DNA of 64,000 nucleotides from Diprion similis (GCF_021155765.1 NC_060112.1:25138001-25202000); one strand, 5' to 3'; positions 32,120 to 45,777 are shown, counted from the first letter of the stretch. Notes: generated from the sequence alone by a model not told the origin. Translations and numbers: made by a program.

Positions 32120-34161
32120 ATGAGTGACATAAACTCTCCACGATTGATCGCCACTGCAGTTGCTGCGGCGTTTGGAGTTATCGGGGCTGTGGGTCTGTTC
32201 GTGTACCAGAAAATACAGGAACAACAACAGACCGAAAGAGTCAGACGCGACTTGGATAAAATGGGTGAAACTATGGCCGAACTACAAGCACAGTTGGATC
32301 TTTTGAGGTAGGCTTATTTTAGTTTAAGATATTTCCATAATCACTTTACATCTAGCCTCATTTAACGAGACTATCAATAAAATAATAAATACAGCTTGAA
32401 AGATTATTGTTATAACAGTTTGTATTTCAACTTGCCTAACTAGATTGCAGCAAAATCAACGCAAGAATCGAGAAAGAATATCGCGACGAAAGCAGAATCT
32501 CAAAAATAGCAGCACTTATTCTGCAACAGACAATGACACTGATGTAGATGCTTTTTCAACAGCTGACACAGATTTTGACGATGATGAATTCTTTGATTTC
32601 TCCGACATGGAGTCAGGCGATGGAGACAATGAAAGGTCTGTAAATTCAACAGCTTAATAATGGATCGTAATCAAACTAATCACTCATATTCCGTTTCAAC
32701 ACATAGAATAATAAATCTTCCTGCAAAGGAAGCAAAGTAGAAAGTACAAACTGGACTCCTTACCACAAAGGCAAGTCTTTCCTTTCACAAACAAATCTTT
32801 TGCAGTGATTAATGTTATCTCTTAATATTATCACAGCATTTTCAAATGCCAAAAGATTTCGATGGATACTTTTTATATTGATGCACGCTAGTAAAGTAAT
32901 TTACTATAAATAAACGTGTCAATTTTTGTGCCCACTTGTTGTGTGTTTTTAGTTTTTAAATTAATTTCATCTGGAATACATACCGCCAAATGCATTTTCT
33001 GATTGTACTTCGTACTTGATTACTTCAATTCAATTAAACGTTTGATATTTACATCAATTGATGTGTACCAGAGTTGCATTATATATTAAAGAAATGTGAA
33101 AATGCTTACCTCGTGGCAACTTTTTAGCCAGAACAGATATATGTCACATGAATTATAGAAAGTTTAGCAGAAGGAAGTATATGTTTAGTAATGCAGGATC
33201 TCAGGACCAACAAACGAACTGGACAGAAGGCTCGCTGAAACAGACAAACTAATCGATGCATCCGAACTACATCCAGGTAGCGAGTGTGAAGAGGCTCTTA
33301 GTATACTACGTAATCTACTTGTTAAATATCCAGATAATATTGAAGTTATATGGAGGCTGGCAAGAGCTTGTCACAGGTGCTCCACCAATGCCACGGAGCC
33401 AAAGAAAAAGGTGGCTCTTATTGTCGAAGGTAAGGATTTAAGAAGCAAAATAGTAAAATTGAAGTATTCTCTAAAGTTTTTTTCCTGAAATATCCACGTA
33501 TTCTAGCTCCAAATAAAATTTTTATCATCTCATAGGCCTCAAGCCATGCGAAAGATTTGAAGAAGCGGACAGTGCAGACTTTCACAAGTGGTACGCAATA
33601 CTGATAGGATCACACGGAATGTTTCTTCCGACTAAAGAAAAAATAGAAGGTGGCTTCCGCTTCAAAAAACATCTCAACAAAGCACTAGAAATCAGACCAG
33701 ACGACCCGGTACTTCATCATTTATTGGGACGGTTCAAGTTTGAAGTTGCTGGCTTAACTTGGATTGAAAGAAAGGTCAGTTTGACTTTATTCGTGGTCTG
33801 TTTTAGTTGACTATTCCAACCTTTGAATTATTGATTGGAAATTTTTTTTATCGTATTGAATAAAAAATTCAACATTTCGTTTAATTTCATACAGGTTGCA
33901 TCAACATTGTACGCAGAACCTCCGAGTGCAACTTACGAGGAAGCGATTGTTGATTTTGAACGCGCCGAAGAATTAACAATAAAGCCATTTAAAGATAATA
34001 AATTACTTCTCGGTAAATGTTATATAGCAGTTGGACGTTATCAAGACGCAATCAGATGGTTCGAAGAAACTAGCAAAGTTCCAACGGTTAGCGAAGAAGA
34101 CCGTGTTTCGCAAAATGAGGCCGATCGACTTTTATCAAAATACTCTAAATATCGTTCATAA
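32120..34161 (+). CDS. Regulator of microtubule dynamics (RMDN/PTPIP51-like) membrane TPR protein
   Basis: An RMDN-family protein. Human RMDN3 (PTPIP51) is an outer-mitochondrial protein that binds ER VAP proteins and transfers lipids. Five exons: 32120-32307, 32444-32635, 33197-33429, 33536-33774 and 33895-34161; 372 residues, all phases consistent. Residues about 9-30 form one membrane segment (IATAVAAAFGVIGAVGLFVY). A coiled coil follows at about 31-62, then a basic linker, then an acidic stretch containing EFFDFSD (111-117), a near-canonical FFAT motif. The C-terminal half is the TPR-like RMDN domain with LLGRFKFEVAGLTWIERK and AEPPSATYEEAI, both family signatures. The start at 32120 (CACCATG) is preferred over an in-frame ATG at 32096, because a likely 3' splice site (TTTAG) ends at 32115. 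Whether it matches RMDN1, 2 or 3 cannot be told without a tree. Confidence 0.9.
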
Positions 34162-34302
34162 TTAGAGCTATTGAAATTAAAACTGTAAATATGCATATAA
34201 ATATATGTGTGCATGTATGCTCGTTTCATGATATAGTAACGTGCATTTAGGTATTACATTTATAAATGGTGCTCGTATTGTGTAGTGGAACTTTGTGTTA
34301 AA

Positions 34303-34491
34303 GAGTAAGGAATAAAAATAGGAGAGGCATTTGAGTATAATGTAAAAAAATTAGTAGGTGATTTGATGAAATGTAATATTTTTGGTTTGGCATAACGAGT
34401 AAGGAATAAAAATAGGAGGGGGCATTTGAGTATAATGTAAAAAAATTAGTAGATGATTTCATGAAACGTAATATCGTTGGTTTGGTATAAC
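34303..34491. repeat. 94-bp tandem duplication in the RMDN 3' region, copying an AATAAA
   Basis: Copy 1 (34303-34396) and copy 2 (34397-about 34491) are nearly identical with a 94-bp period. Shared words include aaggaataaaaataggag, catttgagtataatgtaa and aaaaaattagtag. The duplicated unit contains AATAAA, at 34311 and 34405, about 150 and 245 bp past the RMDN stop codon. The gene may therefore have two equal poly(A) sites. Confidence 0.9.
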
Positions 34492-35556
34492 ACGTGGTTC
34501 ACAAACTTTTTTTATAAGACACTGAATGAGTGAAATATACACCCTGATCTAAATGTATTGCGTTGTTTATTCGATTCCAATAATCAACTCTGCTATGCTT
34601 ATTAGATAATTCTAAGCACCTTCAAAACCTTCCAATTTAAATCACTAATTGAGCTTATGTCCGATATCGTTAAGCTTATTAAAATAATCGTGAAGTATGG
34701 ACTGAAAATATAGAATTCATTCTGCAGTTGGATGAAATTTGCGCCTGAAAGAAAAGAAAATCTACAAACATATTTGTTTTCGCTATCTCGTACTTTCGAC
34801 GTTTCAGGAAGAACGAGACAGTTATCAATCGTAGAGAGATCCTTTTATACCTTTATGATTGAAAAATAGTGGATCGGCTAAATTTCTTCTTGTGCCTTGT
34901 AAAATATGAACAGCTGCTTATTCTCTGGCATTCTCATTGTAAGTTATTCATCACCTAACACGCACTCGTTTTTGTATACCTGTATGTGTAACTTCCAGAT
35001 CAATAATGGTCCAACACAGCATCCCAGAAGCCACTAGCATGTCAGATAAGAGTAGAGCAGGGGGATGAGTGTGCTTTCACGGAGGGGTGAGTTGAGGGAA
35101 GCCCCTCTGGCAGTCCTAGGGGGAAGCCAAATCAAGGCTCTACTCCTAGAGTAAATTAGTTAGTGTCAAGTTCTGATGTCAGTGAGAAGTGGTATGATAA
35201 ATTAAAACATTACCTTTCCTACTTTCAGAACGTGGTTGAATTTTGGGTGTACAAACTGGCAAATTCAAATAACTCAGTAATCTCATTTATAAACAAAGAG
35301 TTTATGCACAATTAAGATAGATATCTATTTCATCATTTAGTATGAACATTGTAAAAGTGGTGGTAACATCTTTTTCTCAAACATATCAGTCCAGTTTAAA
35401 AGATCATTAAACATGGAAGCCGTTCATCGCTTTTTTATTGATAATGAAATAACTTTTCCCAGATTATAATCACCCATTGTCGTATTCATGAATGCTCTTC
35501 TTTTGCTGTCATAGAGTGATAAAATTACAACTAAGAGATATTTTATTCATCCACAG
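34492..35556. other. Intergenic region between RMDN and acyltransferase genes
   Basis: No coding exon is seen. The region includes the small inverted-repeat candidate at 35048-35152. The acyltransferase's noncoding first exon must lie here or in the preceding sequence, since a splice acceptor (CATCCACAG) ends at 35556, just before its first coding exon. Confidence 0.5.
35048..35152. repeat. Short inverted-repeat element candidate
   Basis: GAGTAGAGC on the left and its complement GCTCTACTC on the right bound about 100 bp of more GC-rich DNA. That DNA contains an inner GAGGGG...CCCCTC hairpin. It may be a small non-autonomous element. No target duplication was confirmed. Confidence 0.35.
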
Positions 35557-35572
35557 GAGTGTGTAAATTGTA

Positions 35573-37089
35573 ATGCGAGCGCTGTTGCGCGGAGCACTCT
35601 ACTGTGCTTTGTGGTACGGCAGCATCGTCGCTGGATTTTTATTCATAGCATGCCCACTTTTGCCTGTATTACTGCTGAGCCCTATAAGATTTCGAAAATG
35701 TGCAGATTTGCTATTCTCATGTTGGGAACTTTATCCAACGGTAAGTCTGTATGCATTTGCTCTCTTTCGAATACTCATTCATAGTCACACACCAAAACCC
35801 ATGATCATGATTGCGCAATAAACGAATTTCTGAATATTAATACAAAAATACTTCACTCAGGGATTACTCGAGTTATTCGGTGTAAAGATTCTGGTATCCG
35901 GAGATCACATTTCCCCTTATGAATCAGCCATTCTTGTTATGAACCATCGAACCAGAGTTGATTGGAATTTCCTATGGGCAGCAATGTACCAGGCATGTAT
36001 GCCAGAAGTTGCTGCTCATAAATTAAAATTCATTCTTAAAGACCCCATTCGACATATTCCAGGGCCAGGTATGAACAAACAATTCTTTCAATTTGCCATT
36101 ATGATAATGCAACAATTAATGTCCTTCTAACAATCATGTTGGCAAGCCTTTTGTAAAACTATTTTATTTGCATTATGTTTCATAGAATTGTAAGCACTTT
36201 GAATTATATTGTAAAGACATTATAACTGGTGAAGAAATGAAACAAAAACCAATTACAGGGTGGGTGATGCAGATGAACGGCTTCCTTTACATAACGCGAC
36301 ACTGGGAGGAAGACCGAGGACGTTTGTCAAACTCACTGAATTATTTAGTGGCGCTAGGCAGGCGTTGCCAACTTTTAATATTCCCGGAAGGGACAGATTT
36401 GACTCCAAATAGCAAAGAAAAGTCAGACAACTACGCAACCAAACATGGTTTGCCAAAATATCACTACACGTTGCATCCAAAAACAACCGGGTTCAGTTAC
36501 TTGGCACGTCATCTTCACCAGGCTCAGTACCTTGATGCTGTTTACGATCTGACAATAGCATATCCTGACTATGTACCACAATCAGAGGTGGATCTAGTAA
36601 GGGGAAAATTACCTAAGGAAGTCCATTTCCACGTCAAGCGTATTCCTGCTTCCGATGTTCCAATGGATGACTTGATGCTGCGACAGTGGCTGGAGAAGAG
36701 GTGGCATCAAAAAGAAACAACTCTCAAAGAATTCTCCAAAGAGAAAGCTTTTCCAGCTAAAGTGTGGCCAATGGCTTCTTCATTGCCTCTGAGAGCGGCT
36801 ATTGGATTTTGGAGTTTGCTAACAGGTGAGAAATGTAGCTCGTTCCGAAAACGGAATTCAAAAATTGTCCTTTAATGGTTCGAAAAATTTGTGAAAAATG
36901 ACTGTTAGTTGTGTAACGGAATTTTTTTTACCATCTACAGGTGCAACAATCTTGTTGCTCATTATTTCTCCGTTATTTCAACTATGGGCTTTGGTACATT
37001 CAGCTTTATTTGTTGCCCTCTCCTTGTTCAGCACTGGTTTCAATCAAATTGAAATGGGATGGTATTGGCGCTGGAAAACTCAAAGTTAA
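35573..37089 (+). CDS. Lysocardiolipin/lysophospholipid acyltransferase (LCLAT1/AGPAT type)
   Basis: A membrane acyltransferase of the PlsC superfamily that moves an acyl chain from acyl-CoA to a lysophospholipid; the ER or its mitochondrial contacts are the usual site. Four exons: 35573-35740, 35861-36068, 36259-36825 and 36941-37089; 363 residues with consistent phases. Residues about 12-35 form a first membrane segment. Motif I is NHRTRVDW, with the catalytic H85-x4-D90. The ITRHWEEDR segment (137-145) follows, then FPEGTDL with EGT at 169-171, then LHPKTTGFSYL, typical of LCLAT1 rather than the classic AGPAT1/2 type. Two hydrophobic segments end the protein (about 305-350). The first coding exon follows a 3' splice site, so a noncoding exon lies upstream. 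AGPAT5 or AGPAT3/4-like naming is less likely but not excluded. Confidence 0.9.
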
Positions 37090-40000
37090 GAAAACGTATT
37101 TGGGTATAATAGCATTGTGAGCAGAATTTTTTTTTTTCATCTGCGGAAAACTTGGTGCCACAACATTCTATGTTGCACCATGATGAAACGCAGATGACTA
37201 CAGAGGCAAGTAGATGTCACTATAAATTTTTCTAAATTGCGAGCTATCTCCTGAACTCTATCACTATTCAATCAGATTGAAATGTTTTAATTGTTAGCAG
37301 GCACTAGGTTTCGCATTCTAAGAAACAGTAACAAGGTGTGAGAAAATTCGTAAACGCATATGATGTTTAACTACATGGAATAATATGCAAACACTTGCTA
37401 CGAAACGTTATTTTTCTTAATTAATGGCTTTTGAAGCAGTTTTAAAATTTTTTACAGCTTTTTAAATTAATTTATTTTAGTACATTTGATGTACACCTAC
37501 TGCGAAAGATATTTATCTTGAACAGTGTTGAGAATTAGTATTTTTTAATGCAACAGTTATATACTTACAAACATCCATCGAGTCTTCTTGAGTTTTACTG
37601 AGACTTTCTATGGAGTGTTGACAGCATGACTGCATAATATACGAATAAGAGAATTGCTTGGTATTTCGTACACATTGGAAGTTGATTTCTAGTTTTCACA
37701 CCTACCCGAACACTTGAACGTGCCCTTAAAATTTTATACTAGTAGTAGAAGTAAGATAACTGAAAAATTTATTTTCTTCTCTCATTCATCATTTAGAATT
37801 CAACTCGCAGAGTGGCATTGAGTGTAATTTCGTTGATTGCAGTTATTTTAGCCCAACACATTCAAAATTTAGTTTATTTATCCAGCAATGAAAAAAGGGT
37901 GCTTACTAGCATCACGTGCAATTTTATAAACAATTATTGCATTTCGGAAATATATTGTAAATTTAATAATGGGCTTCATCTATTCGCTTGATCAACTACA
38001 CGTACTTTTCACAATCGATGACTGCGCAACAGTACACCCCAAAGTTTAAACTCATTTTAATATATTAAAGACGATATCAGTAATAGTGTTCGATAATAAC
38101 CACAAACAATGCCAAATAATTTTGGTTTTCAAGCACTCACTGTTACACTATTATTTCCGCCAGTGATATCCGCAGCTCAATCTAATTAGTTGTGTACTAC
38201 GTAATATAAATTTAAGACGTTTTGCGACCCTTGTTGACCTGTTATTTTATGATCAATTGTAGGATCGCCTCATATCCTGTTTGAATTTCGATACACAGAG
38301 TGTATTTACATTTTAAAGAATAGCTTATAGTAAAATTTTATCCAATATACTATATATATATACTATTTTAAGCATCCAAATACAACATCTCTCGATTGAT
38401 GCTCGGAAAAAATACAATTAACACTTGGCGACATGGAAAACTCAACCAGATATTTGTTAAAAAACCAAATATGTGTAGTCATTTGAAATAGATAAATTAC
38501 ACAGTCATAATTGTGAACATGAGATCTAACACATATTTAATTCATCTGTCACCATTATCCATCAATATTGTTTGTAATTCTAATTATCAGATAATCCTGA
38601 AAATTTTTTATTTCATTTGTCATAAAAATATTAGCCATGAATAGTACTTCGATAATCTAGTGATATAAAATACAGCTGTACATAAGATTCACCAGGTGTT
38701 AATTGCAGCTTCAGCGAGATCAGCATTCTAAAATATACGTATTGGAAGCTCAGACAGAGAATATATTTTTTCCGTAGTTCTAGCATATCTCGTAAAATAA
38801 GAAAAAGTGAATTCACGTGCCAAAGAAGCAACTATGGTCGACGACACTTCTCTATTAGCTCAACAGGTTCAATTTATTGTGTAAAATTGGCTTCATGCGT
38901 ACTTGAAAATAGTATTTGTGTTTTTTTTTTTCACAGAAAAAACAGCATAATATTTTTCCAACAATAAATTGAGTAAATAACAATTAACAAGTAAATGTTT
39001 TTCAAGTGCGATTCATAAATTATTTCATTAAATCTATTGAGTGATAGTGATGAATTTAAGTGTTGGGACCAGAATAGGTTGCAGTATGTATTAATAGAAA
39101 AATCTCTAATAGATATCTTGTACTGTTTGTAAATTAGCACCACCATACATATAAATATCTAAGCAGTTAACTAGATTGAATGATATAACAACTACAATGT
39201 GTATGTATATAAAAATATATAAGAATGCTCGAGCATCTTTAGCTACATAAATGTATCTTGTTAATTATATATTCGTCATTCAAAATAGACAGAAATTACT
39301 TGTATTGGTGTTAGTAAGGGATGGGCCAAGTGTTCATGCAATTATACTAATCCTAAGTGTGTACAAACCTGATAGGGTAAATTCATTTAAACTCTAATGG
39401 CGTTAAGGCAATATCTTCTATAGCAACAGAAGTGATGTACAAAGTTCGATAATACAGATCCAAAGATATTCAAAGCAGCACTCTTTGCACGTGTGATTAA
39501 AGAAGAACATTTTAGTTTTACTGTATAGAGAAATAGAACGTAACGGGAAAAACATGCTTAAGATTAGTCATTATTTAAAAGTGTATCAGCCGACCCTTAG
39601 AATTCTCTGTAGCAAAATGAAGAACATTGAAATTCATTTTGGTTTCGAATCCTGTGATAATGAAACTTCGTGTTCATATACTAAAAACTTTTTGGCAATT
39701 GAAAATATCATCATCTAGAAGCGTCTGTCTAGTATATTTTTTGTTTTAACAGATCAATTTTATTCTTAGAAATCATATCTCAGTGATATTTTCTTTTCAT
39801 TTCACAAATATAACACAAAAGTTGATCATTACATGACAGATGCATTCGGCATTATAAGAATTCAATGGCATACCATTGATTCATGTCACTTTTTGTTTTA
39901 AAACTCGGACATTATCCAAAACAAAATCAGCAATCGAATAAATTAGGTCTGCTCAATGTGAATGAATAGTTTTATCGTTAGTTAGGGATAAATGATAAAT

Positions 40001-40450
40001 AATAATCTGTTTTCAATCGATATTTATTTTCTTCGATAGAAGAAGACATGTTGAACAATCTCGTACTATCACTGATACTCAGGCATACTTATGAACGATA
40101 AGTATGTTGATATTACACAGTTTTACGTGTGTTACATGTTTTTCGTTTCATGTGCCTGTAACCTATTAATATTTCAATTCTAATGAACTTACTTTCATGT
40201 ATGATAGCAAAAACGTGTAATTGTGACATGTATAGTCAAAAGTTAAATACTTTAAATCAATGCAATTAATGGATTCAGTGTAAATTTTTCATTCAATTAA
40301 AATCATGTTTCTGTGCACTCGATGTATGTACATGTATGTATCTCATTTTAAAATCAAAAGTGCAACACGAATCCGCTCACAATTTCCTCTCCATAGTCCC
40401 GAAAAGAAATGATCATTCAGAAAATTGTAGTAAGTATAAAATTGAAATAC
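37090..40450. other. Convergent intergenic region between acyltransferase and RRP1 genes
   Basis: About 3.4 kb of AT-rich DNA between two convergent genes. It should contain both 3' untranslated regions, which may be long. No exon, RNA gene or clear repeat was recognised, and all open frames are short. Confidence 0.55.
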
Positions 40451-43426
40451 CTATTTAAAATTCCGTTTATAAAATGGATTTACTGGACTTTTTATTGGAC
40501 TAGGCTTGAGCACGCCCACAGGAGGCTTTCGGTTGGCGTCGAAAGGTATAGCAGGGCTCTTTTTCAACTGAAGCCTATAATCCGACGTGTGCTGAGCTGT
40601 ATTATTCTGAAGAACTATTTTCACTTTCTTTTTGGAGGTGGACGACGAAAGTTTATTAATTGCTTGTGTTTTTGGTGTGGTGAAACTGGTAGCATTAATA
40701 GTGGAAATCTCTGTGATCTGTAATTTAATATCAAAAACAATGACAGAACTTTAAAACATTATTCAGACGGAACACACGATTCATTTCATTCTCATAAAGT
40801 AAACGTACCGATTGTTTCGTTGACTGCTTTGTCCGCACTGGTGTCAACCAGGATAATGCCCGGTTCGGTTGTGACTTGTCGGCTGATTTTGAAGTATCCT
40901 GCAAACTAGTAGTTGGAAGACGAAGATTTGATACTGATGGTGACGTTGAACTAATATCTGTAGAAATACTCCAATTCCCTTCAGAACTGTATCTCTTTAC
41001 TTTCTTCAGACCATTCTTGATAAGAGATTTCTTTGCCAGCGTAGAAGGCTCGGCATTAGATAAATTGCCATCATCCTTCAGCGGCTTGGGTTTGATGATT
41101 TTATTCACATTCTTCGCATTCTCATTTGCATCATTAGTGTCACCATTTTGCACCGATCTTACACTTTTCAACTTTCTCTTTCTTGGAGTATCGGTAATTG
41201 TGGCTACACCTTCGTCATCACTTATCGTAGCACTTCTTTTCTTTTTTTTAGAGGCATCTACAGTACTTGTCTTCACTTTGAGAGGGCTAGCTTTGTCGTT
41301 TTCATGCTCTGATATGTGCTCTGCTGATATGTTCTTTTTTGCATTTTGTTTTTTCGCCTTTGTGGTATTTTCAGACTTTACTTTTTTGGTTGCAAAATCA
41401 GAATCCTGGTCCAAATTTGAATCCTCTTCTATCGCTTTTTCACTTTTTTTCTTACGTTTACCCCTGATGGTATCAGAATAAAGTTCCTGTTCAAATTTCA
41501 ATAATCTCCATGCTCCACTCTTTGAACTAGTCTCAGATTTGGAACCCTCATGAAGTTTCACTTTCTTAATACCTAATGGCATATTTCCTTCAGACAACTC
41601 ATTATACCTATAAAAGTGCAAATCATGTATTTTGATGCTAATTATCATGTTTAGTTTTATTTTCATCTTTTAAAATATGGTGATTACAAAATGGGATGAA
41701 AAATTTTTAACATTAAAAGAACAAGTCTTTCAGGGAAGTAAGAATTCATGGAAATTTTATCCTAGAGAAATACTAACGAACATAATTATATTTACTTACT
41801 CTTTAGCTACCCTTACTATTTGCCGTCGAGATTTTGTTGTAGACGATGGATGAAATCTGTAGTTCATAACCATATCAGCCATGACTTTAGCATTAACTGG
41901 TAATTGTGGTAAATCAACATCCACTCTACCAGCCCGCGGATCCAATGGTTTTTCATCTGCATTATCAATTGGACGATCATCGTCAGAATCACTTTTCTCT
42001 TCGTTATCATCTTCGTCAGATTCATCGACTTCTACTTTTTGCATCGATTCAATGTCTCCATCGGGAAAACCTGCCTAATTGTTTAAATGCGAAAGAAAAT
42101 TGCATTAATATTACATGCATCGGTATCATATAGGTATTTTCTAAAAAATTCAATATCTGTACACATACGTGTCTCCAAGCTTCGAACTTTTCCATGTAAT
42201 CCAAACCAGCATCGGATTGAAAAATTAAATACCTAAAAACATGCTTCATGACATGCCGTATTTCTCTTTCATCGTTCATAGTTGCCAAGTGCACTGCAAA
42301 GGGTCTGACGAATTCTACGACAACATCTTCTGGTACATCACCACCACTCACCTATCAAATATATCGAATTGACATTTGATTCAACATTACAGACTGTAAA
42401 CTAAATAACTGTATTTCTAAGCGAACACCAATATGGATGAAGTCTTTCTCAACAAACCAATATGGATTGTTCACTGACTTTTTGGTTCATTGGAATATTT
42501 TCATTTTCTTATTTCTTAAGAGTTTTTCAAGATATTTGACAACTTTAGAGATCATACATCGTTATTGCATACCTTTGCCAATTCTTCCATATACAATTCT
42601 GTTACGTGCAAACTGAAACCTATGGTAGCTTTTGATTCTACCAAAAGGTCTTCGATTATCTTTGTAACTCCGTCAACCCAATCCCGATTCCATAGTTTAT
42701 TTTTACACATTGTGAAAGTTTGTCGAATGATTCTTCGTACCAACTGTGAGAGAAACGAAAAGTGTAACAACTCTCATACATTAGTTTAGACAAGACCGTT
42801 TTTTGCACTTAAACAGAAACCTACCATTTGGAATTTGTCTAATCTGTACTGATCAATTCCGAACCATTCAGTTGCGAGAGTCAGTAAAGTACATTTAGTA
42901 TAAAGCAGAGCAGTATCTCTGTTATTAAAACAATGTACGAGTTTACTAAGCGACTCGGCTAGTTCTTCTTGAATCAGTGGTTTATCCGACATCCACATAC
43001 AGTAATAGAGGCCCTTCCACAACCTCATGAAATCCTGTTCCTCGAAGGCTGTAAATATTGAAGATTAACTTTAGGGGGAGTAACATTTTACTCGAGCATA
43101 TGCAAATCTTTGTAGACCTTGAGATTTGAAGAAAGGATATTCTCTATCCAAAATGTAAGGAATTATAAATTCTTACCAAAGGAGCTTTCGGATCGCACAG
43201 TTAACCATTTCTTTAGGTTCTTTAGCACCTTATCTCTAACTTTTTTGTCATTACCAGCAAGTAGTTTGGCAAATTTTATTTCGTGAGCAATGACCAAGGT
43301 TTTTTGGTTCTTCGGTGACTTTCGGGTTTCGTTCTTCTGAATTTTTCCATTTTTGAACTCCTGCCCGACACGTTTGGTTCTTGGCAACACGTGCTTGGGT
43401 TTCCTCTGTATTTTTTTCACCGACAT
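40451..43426 (-). CDS. RRP1 (Nop52 family) nucleolar rRNA-processing protein
   Basis: A nucleolar factor for large-subunit pre-rRNA processing (yeast Rrp1, human RRP1/NNP-1). Seven exons: 43177-43426, 42825-43048, 42573-42743, 42169-42351, 41800-42074, 40809-41607 and 40451-40717; 722 residues. All phases agree. The N-terminus is very basic. The Nop52 domain (about 35-260) includes EIKFAKLLAGNDKKVRDKVL, LKKWLTVRS, DFMRLWKGLYYCMWMSDKPL and ATEWFGIDQYRLDKFQM. An acidic Asp/Glu/Ser stretch follows, then a long Lys/Ser-rich disordered tail. It ends in a short conserved-looking PFDANRKPPVGVLKPSPIKS element, encoded by the last exon, which I read directly from the minus strand. The start is the first ATG (MSVKKIQRK), reached just after the basic leader. 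The last 88 codons are outside any long standalone frame and rest on splice phase. Confidence 0.92.
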
Positions 43427-44647
43427 TTTATCACACTTACTATACCTCTTTACACGCGAGGTAAAATACTTTCGGTCGCAAAACACAGAAAAACAGATGA
43501 AAATGTTCACTCAAGATTCTCTTTACATCCGTAACCTGGTGATTACATATCAAAATATCTATCCGAAAACGTGACACGATTTTGGCAGTCGCTCTCCGCG
43601 CGCAGGTACTACGAACATAACCTACAAATTGCCAGATTGTTTCCCTCTCAAACTCAATCACAGACCTAACGGATGCCAACTAAATGCTAACTGCGGTAAT
43701 ACGCATCAGCCACGCCAAGTAACCATGCGAATATTTTTCGTAAGATTTTCAAACGTGGCGCGATGAATAAATGATTCTGATCAATGGAAACCGAAATTAA
43801 GGCTATTATTCTTATGTATACATAGAATTATATATATAGATATATATGGATTTAATTCATTTCACTCTAAAAGTTTGTGAAATAACGGTTATGGAAAATC
43901 ACCGCCCTAATGATACAGTTGTGACCATGAAAAATTGGAGGAAAAATTGTGTTGGCCCACAATATCGTTGAGGTATAAAAAACAACCTCCATTTTACGGT
44001 TATGCGAGAACTCTCAGCATTATCATCGCTTTCCGACATTTTCCTCTTTGTCCAGCTTACTGACTTAGAAAATTTATAAACCGTAGTAACGGTTGGGAGA
44101 CATTGCGTGGATATTTGTTTGACGTGTGCTTGCGGTTAATTTGTCAAGAAATTCCTCCTCAGGCTGAACTGTTACGTAGAATTAGCTGAGTCATAAAAAT
44201 TACCAAATGTATACTGCTCATACCTAAAGAAAAATAATGCATTTTTCACTCTGTTTGGTTGTTATCGGTGTATTTGAATCTTTATTTCGTATCTGATTGA
44301 ACATATCGGAATACGATTATGTTACGATTGTCTCTCACGTCTATGTACACAGCTACACCATAATTTTGGAACGGTGCAGGGGCTTTGTAAGCGATCGACA
44401 TTACCATTTCTGTAGAAGCGTTTGCAATTATATTTTGACTGTATGTGCCTTTATTACTCAATTAGTCTCGGAAGCTTGGCAATTCTAATAACAAGCTCAG
44501 TGTACGGATCAAAGATTAACGTTAAACATATAGGCACTACACAACCTACGACATTGCACATGCAACTGTGAAATTCGCATGAACTAAACCAAGCAGCATA
44601 ATACTAGTGCGAATCGATAATGGTTCTTTGACGTAAATAATTTTGGT
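43427..44647. other. Intergenic region between RRP1 and histone genes
   Basis: This contains the RRP1 promoter at its left side and AT-rich DNA beyond. I found no supportable exon or RNA gene. Confidence 0.5.
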
Positions 44648-44663
44648 GGCCCTGAAAAGGGCC
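44648..44663 (-). terminator. Histone 3' stem-loop of H2A
   Basis: On the minus strand GGCCCTTTTCAGGGCC is a 6-bp GC stem with a TTTC loop, the replication-dependent histone mRNA 3' element bound by SLBP. It starts 28 bp past the H2A stop. A purine-rich CAAAGAA follows 18 bp later, as expected for the U7 snRNA target. Confidence 0.93.
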
Positions 44664-44691
44664 GATTGTGTGTTTTGATGATAGTAGAAGT

Positions 44692-45362
<671 letters not shown>

Positions 45363-45734
45363 ATGCCACCCAAGGCGAGCGGCAAGGCTGCGAAGAAGGC
45401 TGGAAAAGCGCAGAAAAACATTTCGAAGGGCGACAAGAAGAAGAAGCGTAAGAGGAAGGAGAGTTACGCTATCTACATCTACAAAGTGCTGAAGCAAGTC
45501 CATCCCGATACCGGTATTTCGAGCAAAGCTATGAGCATCATGAACAGCTTCGTCAACGACATTTTTGAGCGTATAGCTGCTGAATCATCACGTCTTGCTC
45601 ACTACAACAAACGCTCGACGATAACTTCTCGGGAGATTCAAACTGCTGTCCGACTTCTACTTCCTGGAGAACTTGCCAAGCACGCAGTCAGTGAAGGCAC
45701 AAAGGCAGTCACGAAATACACCAGCTCCAAATAA
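45363..45734 (+). CDS. His2B: Histone H2B (replication-dependent)
   Basis: A core nucleosomal histone, intronless, 123 residues, as in other insects. It starts [15 protein letters not shown] at the ATG at 45363. It contains the basic repression stretch [20 protein letters not shown] and the histone-fold motif [20 protein letters not shown], and ends AVTKYTSSK with the conserved C-terminal ubiquitination lysine region. It is divergent from H2A and has its own 3' stem-loop 27 bp after the stop. Confidence 0.98.
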   Translation: MPPKASGKAAKKAGKAQKNISKGDKKKKRKRKESYAIYIYKVLKQVHPDTGISSKAMSIMNSFVNDIFERIAAESSRLAHYNKRSTITSREIQTAVRLLLPGELAKHAVSEGTKAVTKYTSSK

Positions 45735-45761
45735 TCTGACTCCTTGATGCAAACAAAAACC

Positions 45762-45777
45762 GGCCCTTTTCAGGGCC
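45762..45777 (+). terminator. Histone 3' stem-loop of H2B
   Basis: GGCCCTTTTCAGGGCC, identical to the H2A copy, lies 27 bp past the H2B stop and is followed by ACCATTC. The purine-rich element CAAAGATCG about 18 bp further fits the U7 histone downstream element. Confidence 0.94.

Noticed and set aside
40876-41481. 201-codon open frame on the plus strand
   Set aside because: Antisense to the Lys/Ser-rich exon of RRP1; its Phe/Leu/Ser-rich product mirrors lysine codons read backwards.
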